Source: Hirudo medicinalis (Eukaryota > Annelida > Clitellata > Hirudinida > Hirudinidae). Taken from it: a stretch of DNA of 48,185 nucleotides. Position numbers and translations under genes: made by a program. The stretch spans positions 11,361 to 59,545 of the forward strand of contig MPNW01001061.1 in assembly GCA_011800805.1 (NCBI GenBank). The letters run 5' to 3'. Below are positions 38,621 through 48,185 of this stretch, piece after piece. The notes beneath the pieces were generated by a model. It did no database searches. It saw only the letters and a program-made list of their open reading frames with translations, and was not told the DNA's origin. Numbering within the stretch: the stretch's first letter is position 1; every line of letters starts with the position of its first letter.

Positions 38621-39918
38621 AACTACGGTTTGTTTCGCATCTAAAATTGTTTTAATTTATCATCACTCGTTAATGCAGTAAGTTGTTGATGTTCTAAACT
38701 TGTTAATGCTATAATGCTAATGAATAAAGACAAGGATAACCGTGGCAAAATGGTTTTTCAATGTCAAGTCATGAAACTCAGCATTTAACCGTAACCAATG
38801 TTCCCTCTAAGCTGTTCCCTGCGATATCACTTAAAATTAAATTTGAAAGAATTCATTTTAGAAGTGAAAAGTTTTTTATTTTAAAAATTATGCCCTGAAG
38901 AATGTATGAGTCGCTTGGGTTTGATAAAAAAAAATGCTTCACATCTTCGAATCTGGATTTTAAATTTGGAATAAGCGTGTTGGGTAGATTTTTGTTCAAA
39001 CTGCAATGTTTTATTTAATCAGGGTGAAGTAGAAGGGAGCAGGGACGTAATTTTGTGGGACGGGGGTCAGAGGCAAGAAGCAAATTGGCCATCTCAAGTT
39101 ATTTGATGGCACGACGGCAACGGCTGCCATCCCCCCCTGACAACGATAACGGTAACGATACAGAGTTTGATTAGAGTGGCGTATGTTCTACAGAACTTTA
39201 AGACCAGTAATGTTGAGGGAAGCTTTCTCTGAGGAGGAAGGTTTTGAGGGCGGAATGAAATCCGTCTGGATCAGTGTTGATAATCGAAGGGGAGTCTATT
39301 CCAGATCTGCGGGCCATCCCTGAGCAAGTGTTGCCACCCGACTTAAGAAGCAAAAAAATATAATTTCATGAAGTTTTCCCCCTTCCCTGTGCGAAGCATT
39401 ATTTGCAAAATAATTACATTTGTCCGATGAAAACATAGTCGACATAAACAAAGTTGGAAGCCAGAAAGGGATAATTTTTGGTAAAACTAATTTTTGTTGG
39501 CTTAAATTGAATTTTTGATTCATTTGACTTGTTAAAAGTAATTTTTACATAAAGTGACAAACAAATGTCATTTCAGCATGAAAAAGTTTAAAATTTTAAT
39601 CAATTAAGGGCATACAGCGAATATTTCTGAAATATTTTTCAAATTAGACATTTATTTTAACTTTTTATACAATTGTAGTTTATTACATTTATTTAACTAA
39701 ATAACTTAATTTTACAAATAGAAGAAGTTATGTTTCTTTGTGATCACGAAGCATAGAATAAAAATTCATCGTTGGATCGGATCGTTCTCAAGGTTACGTT
39801 TCGTAAGTAATTTTTGGCAGTTATTTGAAATTTTGAAATCGTTCATTGCTTCAATGTTCAATTTTGAAGTTTGCTGAAAACTCACTGTTGCAGGCGTTCC
39901 ATCTTGAAATATTTAGTC
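38621..39918. other. Interval between divergent USP32 and DAPIT genes
   Basis: Contains the upstream regions of both genes, a LINE remnant at about 39040-39345, and a probable non-coding DAPIT first exon ending at 39802 (donor GTAAGT) with an acceptor (TTGCAG) at 39893, 26 nt before the DAPIT ATG. No other gene recognised. Confidence 0.5.
39040..39345 (-). mobile_element. Degraded non-LTR retrotransposon 3' part
   Basis: On the minus strand one frame reads GPQIWNRLPFD and, after a frameshift, another reads DPDGFHSALKTFLLRESF. Together they match the C-terminal 'a...WN.LP......s...Fk..Lkt.Lf...F' tail common to CR1/L2-type reverse transcriptases. The region downstream on the minus strand is GC-rich and resembles a 3' UTR shared with 19560-19700. 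Frameshifts and stops show that it is dead. Confidence 0.6.
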
Positions 39919-40493
39919 ATGGCAAAATTTGTTTCTGAGGATGATCCAAACTACAACTTCAAAGGATGGAGGAAATATTACAATTCATACACTGTGAGAG
40001 GCCGATTCAATGTAAGTTTTGCAATGTCAGACCATTTCATGCTTTTAAGTGACCTTGTTTTAAAAATGTACCTACATGGCTTCCCATCCTTTAATGAGAA
40101 CAGCCGATTGTCATTAATGTAGAACTTTATCATGCAATTATCTTGTCATCTGTGTTTTGCGATGAAGATTTGTTTGTGTCAGATCTAAGCATTTGTCTGA
40201 ATTTTTGCTTTATATTTAATTGCAAAACTCTTTTGCTTTCTCAGCTTCTTAACCAGTTTTTCAGTTATATTTTTGGATTTCGGTATAAAATCAATTACAG
40301 TTATTTGTTGTTTAAAGAATTTTTGTTTTCCTGTGATTTTGGGGTAATGACTCCAACATTGTTTAATCATTTTAAACTGCTTTTACAGTTTGTGGTTACC
40401 ACTTATGGTGCTCTCTTTGGCATTTTTCTTATGGTCAAGTTCTGGCCCAGAAGAAAGGATGTTGCCATAGAAGCCCCACCCAAGAAGGAGTAA
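39919..40493 (+). CDS. ATP5MK: ATP synthase membrane subunit K (DAPIT/USMG5)
   Basis: A small accessory subunit of mitochondrial ATP synthase that supports dimerisation in the inner membrane. Two exons, 39919-40011 and 40389-40493, give 65 residues. Exon 1 carries the family hallmark FKGWRKYYNSYTVRGRFN (human: FTGIKKYFNSYTLTGRMN). Exon 2 encodes one membrane segment (VVTTYGALFGIFLMVKFW) and a short basic tail. The only unusual point is a tail longer than the vertebrate one (EAPPKKE). Poly(A) signals AATAAA at 40536 and 40549. A non-coding first exon probably lies at about 39740-39802. Confidence 0.92.
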
Positions 40494-42057
40494 TTCTTGA
40501 AATGAAATTTTTCTGTCACTCAATGAATTTTGCAGAATAAAATAGTTGAATAAATACTTGCATGTCGATCTTCTGGCTTACGGATTGGTAGACAAATTTT
40601 AGAGAGGAAGCCTGAGAGTCATATAAAGTCAAGGCTTAAAAATTGAGACAAGCAGAGATAGGACACACTAAGAAGTCAATGTAGACTTTGCATGAGTGGG
40701 AATTAAGAATTAAGGAATGATTATTGACATGAGCTGGATGATTTTTAACAAACTTGAAATGATGCATCTTTTTTGTTTACTGTGGTGGGGCTGTAAAAAA
40801 AAGTAGCAACTTTTACTTGGGAAATTTTAGATTTTTTCAGAGGGATGATATTGTTGGTTATTATAGTTATTATAGCATTGCACTTTTGGTGTTGTGATTT
40901 CATTGACTCCTTGAAAGAGTTTGGGACATTAATAAAGTTATTTTTTCTGTCGAGAATTTAAAAAATCTGAAAAAAATTAAATTAACTTAAATTGCTTCTT
41001 GGAGGTGGACAAAAGACTTTAGTACTGCTTCAGCCAGATGCAGAGCTAGTTTTAAGCATAGAAGACAATAACCAGTTTGTTAAATTTTATGTTCCAACCA
41101 CATACAATTTTTCGATGGTAGGTGCTACTCGTGCTCCGTGGGTAGCAATCGGGAAATTAGGCCGGTTTCCCATACCGAATTGATGTAAAGCTTTGTTGTG
41201 GTTTACATTCCAGATAATTTTAAATAACAGCAAATGTAAACAAAATAAAAATGCGCAAGACATGATAAGGTATTTAACCATCGCTTGAATAAAAGTGTCT
41301 GTGTCCCGCTTATGTCTGAAACACCACCCAGCAGCGACGCACGGCTCCGGCGGAACGATTAATCAAATTAGGCCTCAAGAAGCAGCTTTTTGTTGGAAAT
41401 TATGGTGTACCGGGGAATTACAGTTAAGTCTTGATGCAAAAATAAAATTAGGAGAACTTTGTTTTGGTAGCATTTAGCGACACTCAAATTACATTTAAAT
41501 AAAAGCAATAGTTATTTTTAGACAATAAATTAAATAATTTATTTTGGAGAATCTTAATCCATCGCCGATTAAAAACAGTAATAACCATAACAGCTTGTTT
41601 ATATAGGAATATCATGTTATATAGGCTCGTGCGCACTTCTTAACCTTGGTCGGTCTCGCCAACTCGTAGTATAAAGGGTGAGGTTCTCCAGGCCAGCTCG
41701 AATTTGTCGTTTGGTCGCATTAAATCGTTGGAGGTTTGGATATTTTTTGTAAAATGTTTTTTGAAGCATTCTAGTTGTATTTGCATTCTGCAAACGTTGC
41801 AACTTCTAGTGTTTGCTGTTTTATCACATGTTAACGAAATTTGAAACCCAGAACGACAGAAGTTTTTATTGTATGGATGCACGACCGCGGTCACGAACTC
41901 ATATTTTATTTTTGATAAGTAGCAGGTGCTTGCTTGCTTCCAAAATTTAAATGTGCTAAGCTTCTTAAATTCTGCTGCATTTTTTATTTCACCATTCTTA
42001 TATTAAGTTCTGATTTTGAAAACATTGCTGCAGGTTTACTTTCTGCAAAATCTTGGG
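40494..42057. other. DAPIT 3' UTR and FAM162 upstream region
   Basis: After the DAPIT poly(A) signals the sequence shows no recognised gene. Short open frames at about 40992-41183 and 41295-41477 are not supported. The FAM162 transcript probably begins around 41640-41900 and is spliced to the acceptor at 42033 (GCTGCAG), since the ATG is in the exon starting at 42034. Confidence 0.45.
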
Positions 42058-42620
42058 ATGGCTTTTTTCCTCAAAAGTATTTTCTCTAAGGCAATCTGCT
42101 TGAAGAGTGGCAGTGTTGCCTTGATGCCCATGAAGAGGATGTCGGGATACACGGGTAGGAATTCGAGTTGAGGCTTAAAAGTTTGAGTTCTCGAATTCAC
42201 TCTTGTTTTAATAGATCAAGTGGTTCCCACAAACTTTCAAAGGAAGATTTTGGTCTGGACTAAATTCTATCCTGATGCAGTGTCTGTGCCAGCCACTGTG
42301 AGGTGGGTTTTACTAATTTTTGTCTGACAGAAATGCTTAAATTGAATATTTTTGTAGTTTTTGGTCATTATGAAGGAATGCTGTAATAGCTTGATTTATC
42401 GATCGTGCCACAAAATGTTTTTGTGCTTTTCAGCCGTGGAAAGCTGAAGAAAGCCATTGACTTGTTCAGAATTCGTGTCAACATCCTGATGATTGTCTTT
42501 GTCGTGGGAGCTTCGGCCGCCATGATCTACCGTGGAAAACAGATGAGAAAAGCTGGCGACACTGCCCAGAACAGAGGACTAGCTATGATACAAAAGTTGA
42601 GGGAAGAAAAATCTGAGTGA
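42058..42620 (+). CDS. FAM162: FAM162/UPF0389 family mitochondrial membrane protein
   Basis: Family members are small proteins with one membrane segment; human FAM162A (HGTD-P) is mitochondrial and linked to hypoxia-induced cell death. Three exons, 42058-42154, 42215-42302 and 42434-42620, give 123 residues. The N-terminus (MAFFLKSIFSKAICLKSG) is basic and amphipathic, like a mitochondrial presequence. PTNFQRKILVWTKFYPDAV followed by VPATVS matches the family core (human EKKILIW...IPETVS). The membrane segment is VNILMIVFVVGASAAMIY, followed by a charged tail. AATAAA near 43049 would end the transcript. Confidence 0.88.
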
Positions 42621-44130
42621 GAAGTGATGAGTGGATGCATCTTTTTCGAAGATCGCTTTTTCGTAACCCATGAATCCGGGAAGGCTCTCCGATTGTTTTG
42701 CTTCCATCGTGTTTTTGGAGTTTTGAGATTTTCTAGAGTGTGCATCGATTTCCGACAAGACGGTTTGCTTTTTGTTTCGAACCTCGTCGTGTTCCTCCGA
42801 AAAGATAATTTCAAGTTTTCTCCGAGCATAATCACTAGATGTTAGTTGCTGCTAAGTATCTTGACTAAGTATCCTGGTTTTCTCAGCAAGAAACATTGTC
42901 GAGATGTAAAGGACAGTTGGTCGTCTCAATGATGACATTATTTTGGAATTCTAATGGCTTTCAAGTTGCACTTTTGAGGCATCTTGTTTTTGGAAGTTGT
43001 TGAGTTTAAAAACCAAAATGCACCTCATTTAAAGGCAAGTCTTGGGTGAATAAATATGTCTTAATAAATTGTCTTTTAAATCGTTTGTGACGTTCTGGGT
43101 TGGTGGCTATTGGGCGGCATGTTAGCGCCCCGACGAAGGTGGTCGGTGGAATCACGGTCGGGTTGATCGTGGTTAAAGTCATCAAACAACGAGATGTTGT
43201 GGGGGGGGTGTCATCTGAGCCAGTAAACAATAACTTTCGAAGATAAGGATTATTGAGTTGGCAGAAAAAAAAAAGGAGACTTAACCACTTGTGATTGCCT
43301 CTGGAAGGTTGGAGGTGCTGGGTTGCAAGTTGACGTCGAAGTGTTTGTAGGATTGATCTGATCACCTAAGCTTGAACATTCACGTGTGGGTTGTCATCAT
43401 TCTAACAATATAGTGGGAGGTCTTTAAAGTTTGGATTTCGCTTGAACAAATGAAAACCTGAATAATAATTAATAATTTCTGACGAATAATTGTCAAGTGC
43501 GAACATACCAAACAGGCGATAAGTAACAATTTTAAGTAATTTACTGGAATAACGAGTAAAATAATATCAATAACAAAAAACAAAAATAATAGTAATAATA
43601 ACAAGGACGATGATTATCACCATTCTTAACGACCTAGACTGCCAGACTGTGCACCGAATCACCCATTTTCTTCTCCCAGGCTGCCCTTAGATCAATTAAA
43701 CTCCGAATAGGTCGAAACAATTCTTCAGTCAAACAGTTTTCCGTGAGCAATGTCACGTAGGACCCTCTTCCTCTGCTTTGGGAGGAATGACTCATCACCA
43801 GGCAGAATAAGGAGAAAGAAGCACAATCATAATTGTCCTTTTCCTTGGACGTCGTAAGAGTTACAAGTAATAAAGGTGAACTTTTAAAGCTAATTTATTA
43901 AGATAATTTATTAAGATTCCTCACGATTGGGTAGATTGGTTATTATTAACTCAATAATGTTTTTGAAATTCTTCAGACTTATTCTATCGAACAGATTCAT
44001 CGTTTGGGAATCAAATGTTTTATGTTGATTGATAAATTCAAACCTGAATTTAAACAATTGTAAAGATTAAACAAGATAATATGGTCTCAAATTTGAAAGA
44101 AAATGCAAAAACAGAGTTCAAGAAGTGCGT
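42621..44130. other. FAM162 3' UTR and gene-poor spacer
   Basis: The FAM162 3' UTR probably runs to about 43075. The following GC-richer part (about 43080-43380) contains no frame I recognise and could be an old repeat. A 53-codon minus-strand frame at 43634-43795 is listed separately. The remainder is AT-rich with no features. Confidence 0.45.
43634..43795 (-). CDS. Unrecognised small open frame
   Basis: A 53-codon frame from ATG to TAG, containing ENCLTEELFRPIRSLIDLRA followed by AWEKKMGD. Its composition looks protein-like and its base composition is less AT-rich than the surroundings. No family was recognised, and an overlapping frame on the same strand is also protein-like (KQRKRVLRDIAHGKLFD) before a stop. 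It may be a lone exon, a retroelement scrap or chance. Confidence 0.2.
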   Translation of the reverse strand: MSHSSQSRGRGSYVTLLTENCLTEELFRPIRSLIDLRAAWEKKMGDSVHSLAV

Positions 44131-44140
44131 TCATCTCAAA

Positions 44141-44680
44141 AGATTTAGCACCAAGCACCACTTATCGCATCGTCATTCTTTTCGTGGAAGAGTTTAACAA
44201 ATTAAATTGTCTGCTCATAATATCGTCTTTCATAAAATTTCTGAAGAGCTGGATTATGTGTAATTAGTAAATAATTTGTAACCGATAACTTCGTAATCAT
44301 TCTCAACCGAGAATTGACTTGTAATTTTTAAAAATCCAATCAAATACTCAGTAGTTTGTAATCAGTAAGTGTAGATTATACAATCGCATTTCAAATGCTT
44401 CCAAGTTTTGGATGTAATTAATATCAAGCTTAAATGCATTTCCTAGCAATAATGATTTGCACTGACATTAAAATCCGATCAACATTTCTAATCTCACGAT
44501 TTAGAGTCAAAAAGTTTGTTACAATATTCGCTCAAATATTAAGTTATTTTACATTATATTATCATTATTTTAAATGTCGTGTTATAAGATTTAGCACCAA
44601 GCACCACTGATTGCATCGTCTTTCAGATAATTTCTGAAGAGCTGGATTATGTATAATTAGTAAATAATTTATGACCGATA
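44141..44680 (+). repeat. Direct repeat, two diverged copies
   Basis: Copy 1 (44141-44287) and copy 2 (44587-44680) share AGATTTAGCACCAAGCACCA at the start and CTGAAGAGCTGGATTATG plus TAATTAGTAAATAATTT near the end. Copy 2 lacks about 50 bp from the middle. They are 446 bp apart in the same orientation. Either a local duplication or two insertions of a short unknown element; no coding sequence is visible. Confidence 0.8.
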
Positions 44681-45622
44681 CGTTTAAAATTTAAACTTTC
44701 AATGTCTCGTTACAAGTACTAAAATATCGAGACGTAAACATTATTCAATAAATTTCAATATTCAAACTTTTTATTAAAAACTCAATTTTATGAAAGAAAA
44801 TTATCTTATTATTGTTTAGATGAAGTTTCGGTTGAGAGTAGCAACAGAGAGCAAAGAAGAAAGTGAGGGTCATTAGCATTCTCAAGGTCTTTTGAAGATC
44901 AAATCAGTAAATAAACATTTCCCTACATATTTTTCTCATTTCCGTCAGTAATTCTGCCCCATTAAATCACTTGAATAATAACATTATTTTGAAAATTAGC
45001 TTAAACAACTGACAAATAGAAAATTTAAAATATGAGGTAATCATATTGCAGATGTAATTTTGCTCGAGGTACTTTTAGAAGATGCCACTGAAACACAGTG
45101 ACCCACGATCAAATTCCATCAGCCATCAAAACTGGAGGGCATAATTAAACTTCTGAACATTATGAAATGAAGTCTTCATCTACTTCATCATCATCATCGT
45201 CATCATAAAAAAGTTAATAATAAAAGCTAACATAAAAAAGCAGATTATGATGATGATGATGATCAGAATTATGCGCTATATAAGTGTACGTGGTCATGTT
45301 GTTAATATTAAATCGTGAGAGTTAATTTATTGAGCATGTGACGAAATATGCATTCAATGTTTTCATGTATATGACATACTTCTTTATTATTTGAAATTAA
45401 TTATTATTTTGTTATTTTCATCGTTAACCTTTAAACAATCCTTCCTCGAAGGCAATTTAAAGCAATCGGTCGCATTCATCACTGATAATAATCTCTTAAT
45501 TGGACAAGGAAAACTAACTTCGTCGATGCATACAAACTGGAAACATGCAACTCCTTTTAATGGGTTTGCACTTTTGTATCATCATCATCGTCATCATCGT
45601 CATCGTCACCACCACCACCACC

Positions 45623-45666
<44 letters not shown>

Positions 45667-45964
45667 TCTCTCGAAAATAAGCCAGCTCAAGAAACAGCCA
45701 CCTGAAGATGAATATGAAGAGAACCAGGAGGGCAAAGAAGGTGGCCACGTTGTCCATGGTCTTGAGCATNAGTACAGTACATCTTCGTCGACATCATCAC
45801 CATCGTCATCATCATCATAATCCTGGATTATATCCTCGCTTCATGGATACGCGTCATAAACAGCGCCATATGGAATGTTAAGGACATATTTGACGTCATT
45901 GCTGGCATCATCATCATCATCATCATCAACATCGACCATCAACATCATCATTATCATAATCGAC

Positions 45965-46001
<37 letters not shown>

Positions 46002-46898
46002 GTCATCGTTGCATGTCTAATTAGCTAATGGCACTTAGTAGCCTATGCTTAATAACTAAATAGCTAAAATAAGCCAACAAAATTGTTGAGAATCATGAAG
46101 CTTTTTTTTTTACTTGAAATTTAAAAATTGCTCGATTGTTCCGATTGCAATTAATTGCAGACGAACGTCGTCAAAGTGCGTCTAAAAATAGCCTTCATTA
46201 ATTATTAATTAGCTATTAATTAGTGCCAACCACTTATTATGAGTCGCTTCTTCTCGACAGATGGGGTCCTATGTTTTTCATCCTCATTCAGTTTCATTCC
46301 TTCCCTCAATTACAAAGTGGAAAAAATGCCTGGAGTTAAATAAAGAAAAGGTTTTAAGTGGAATAATTATCAACGAGCCAAGGAAATGTCTTCATCAAAT
46401 TTCCAATTTTTAAATCTTTTAAAATTTTTTAGAATGACAATTATTGAAAAAGCCAGAAAAAATGTTGAAATTCACTAAATCAATTAAAATTAATTGAAAA
46501 TTATAAAATTAAGCGGACGCAGAAAGGTTGGTGATGGCCATTGTGAGTTCGAACCGAGTGATGAGTGCTTGGAGTGGCTTCCATAAAAGCAGAGGACACG
46601 AGCAGGATCACCGCTCAGAAGTGCTGGCATTTCCAATGCAAGTGGTCGCTCGGTCAATGGCTTTTGTCTTGCTCCACGTTAAACACTAAATTATTTTTAC
46701 TGGAAAAACGAAGTAATTTGTTTACAGCAACAATATTTTTGATTTCACATTTATATCATATTTGAAACCGTCAATACTAACATGTAAAAAAAATTATTAC
46801 TATTATTACTCAATGGAATTTTAAGCCACAATCGAACTTGAATAAGCAAATATTTAAACACAAAATTATTTAATTGTAAATTTTATAAATTGGCAACC
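44681..46898. other. Repeat-rich spacer upstream of the GPCR
   Basis: Mostly AT-rich DNA with ATC/ACC microsatellites at about 45577-45663, 45790-45820 and 45908-46010, and an assembly N at 45770. One orphan exon fragment (45702-45769, minus strand) is listed separately. Near 46535-46570 GAGTTCGAACC looks like a tRNA B box, but no cloverleaf was found. The GPCR promoter or upstream exon should lie near 46700-46890. Confidence 0.5.
45702..45769 (-). pseudogene. Orphan exon fragment of a T-type (Cav3) calcium channel
   Basis: The minus strand reads [20 protein letters not shown] and then meets a splice donor (CAG/GTGGCT, exon end 45702). Cav3 channels have nearly this sequence in an S5 segment ([21 protein letters not shown]). 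The fragment is cut on its 5' side by the N at 45770 and sits between microsatellites. No other channel exon was found in the window. It is either one small exon of a gene that otherwise lies outside, or a misplaced contig end. Confidence 0.6.
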
Positions 46899-47665
46899 AT
46901 GGCATCACTGGCAACATCTTCTTGGCCCCACGTCTACAGCAAAAAGTTGGAGCTGTTTCTTGCGAGGGAATTTCACTCCGACCTTCAGAACATGTCTGAC
47001 AAGTTTCCTTTCCTCAGAGCATATGCAGACGGTCAGACGATCCTCACGGACTTGGATGCTCTGTACACGGAGGAGGAAGCCTATCCCGATGTCCACCATC
47101 ATCTCGATCTCTTCGATGTCCTCATGGGTCTTTGGATACCCGGAATCATTTGCCTCTTCGGCATAGTAGGCAATCTCCTGTGCCTCTGGGTCTTGTCGAG
47201 ACATCACATTTCCATCCAGGGCTGTTCGACTTTTACGTCACTGAAAGCCCTCGCCATATCGGACATCGTCGTCCTCGTCGGGGCCATTCTCCAGCAGATT
47301 CTGCCGATGCTCTGCGAGTTCCTTCGACGACGTGACACCTTCTGCCTGAGATACGCCGGTTACATCAGAGTTTATTCATGGCCGGTGGTTTGCATCGGTC
47401 AAATGACATCCATTTGGACCACGGTGCTGGTTTCGGCAGAGCGTTTCGTGGCCATATGCGCCAGTAACAGACTGCCCCCGAGTTACTCTTACAGCCGGAG
47501 AAACTGGAGAGTCCTTCTTTCCATCTCCGGTATTTGGATATTCTCCGTGCTGTTCAACATTCCGAGGTTTTTCGAATTCGTGGCTGCCGAGGAGCAGCTG
47601 GATGACGGAAACACGACGAAGATGGTCATGAACGTCACTTCCATCCGCTCCAATGGAGTGTACAG
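46899..47665 (+). CDS. Rhodopsin-class GPCR, peptide-receptor type (partial, TM1-TM4)
   Basis: A single exon starts at an ATG in strong context (ACCATGG at 46899; the frame extends upstream only to a TTG) and ends at donor CAG/GTGAGG after 47665. The extracellular N-terminus is about 75 residues with an NMS glycosylation sequon. TM1 has GIVGNLLCLWVL, TM2 LKALAISDIVVLV (conserved SD), TM3 ends SAERFVAIC (ERF in place of DRY), and TM4 is followed by NIPRFFEF, typical of FMRFamide/neuropeptide receptors. TM5-7 must lie in exons beyond the window or in the last 500 bases, where I see none. The ligand cannot be told. Confidence 0.85.
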
Positions 47666-48185
47666 GTGAGGCTTCCTTCCTCGGCATTTAATTTCATCGG
47701 CAATTTGTTTCTAATTAAAAAAAATAAAAATAAATTCAGGAAAGAAAAACAATTCAACTTAAAAGCGGCAATTTGAAAATCGAGTGGCATTTCTCGACTG
47801 GTTTAGAAGAATTGTTGAGCATCGGAAAAGCCGTTTGATGTCAGACGTCTTCCGTTAATTCTGATTAATTTGTGGGGAGGAGAGGAGAGGGCAGTTTTGG
47901 AGAACCATTAATTTCCATGGCCACATGGTTTTAAGGGAGATAAAAATAAGATGATGATGATAATAATAATAACAATAATAATAATAATGACAATAATAAT
48001 AACAATAATAATAATAATAACATCGTAATAAATAGTAAGAAACATCAAGCGAATGCGTCTCCATATTGCTCCTGTATCGTATTACAAGCCTCCTCGCTCG
48101 CATAGATTTTCTGAGCGGGGTTAATTACCCTCTGCCCTTTGAAAATTGACCCCGTAATTACGCCTGGATAACACGATTGCCAAGC
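47666..48185. other. Intron after the GPCR exon
   Basis: Starts at the donor following TM4/ECL2 and runs to the end of the window. It contains an AAT tract (about 47950-48020). No coding sequence for TM5-7 was recognised. Confidence 0.6.

Noticed and set aside
46530..46570. tRNA-like B box GAGTTCGAACC
   Set aside because: No A box or cloverleaf could be built around it.
46890..46898. Upstream start of the GPCR frame at 46890
   Set aside because: That codon is TTG; the ATG at 46899 has an excellent start context.

Overview
This window looks like nuclear DNA of an invertebrate animal. It is AT-rich, every recognisable gene is split by short phase-consistent introns, and it is full of (ATC)n, (ATT)n and (GAT)n microsatellites. 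The gene set (PLC-delta, selenoprotein W, BPNT1, CDK5RAP3, CHRAC1, USP32, DAPIT, FAM162, a peptide-type GPCR) is metazoan. A lophotrochozoan such as an annelid or mollusc is my guess from the general look; no marker in the window proves it. The assembly contains five N patches (6312, 17639, 27302, 28536-28557, 45770), and several of the oddest signals sit beside them.

Layout, left to right. 1-10565 (+): a phosphoinositide phospholipase C of the delta class, with at least 16 exons; its N-terminal exons are incomplete in the window. 11441-12045 (+): selenoprotein W, with an in-frame TGA for selenocysteine in a CGAU motif and a SECIS-like hairpin in the 3' UTR. Then four genes lie head-to-tail on the minus strand: BPNT1 (14991 to 12762), CDK5RAP3 (19256 to 15443), CHRAC1 (20908 to 20371) and USP32 (38006 to 22275, about 35 exons and about 1,720 residues). 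Rightwards of USP32 on the plus strand are the ATP-synthase accessory subunit DAPIT (39919-40493) and a FAM162/UPF0389 protein (42058-42620). A rhodopsin-class GPCR (46899-47665) runs to a splice donor and is cut off before TM5-7.

The genes are unrelated housekeeping and signalling functions; I see no operon-like system. USP32 and DAPIT are divergently transcribed from a shared upstream interval. SelW and BPNT1 converge, with poly(A) signals that may overlap. Long introns and spacers carry microsatellites, two or three degraded non-LTR retrotransposon tails, a 35-bp minisatellite, a 139-bp palindrome and tRNA-like fragments.

The most rewarding observations are the selenoprotein W gene with its SECIS candidate, a PLC-delta C2 domain that has lost its usual calcium-ligand positions, two candidate GC-AG introns, the conserved IDWG-type motifs in CDK5RAP3, and three exon fragments from apparently unrelated genes (a synaptotagmin-like C2, a T-type calcium-channel S5 segment, a cathepsin C segment) stranded next to N patches or microsatellites. 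I read those fragments as probable scaffold-patching errors. I did not find a convincing undescribed biological system.
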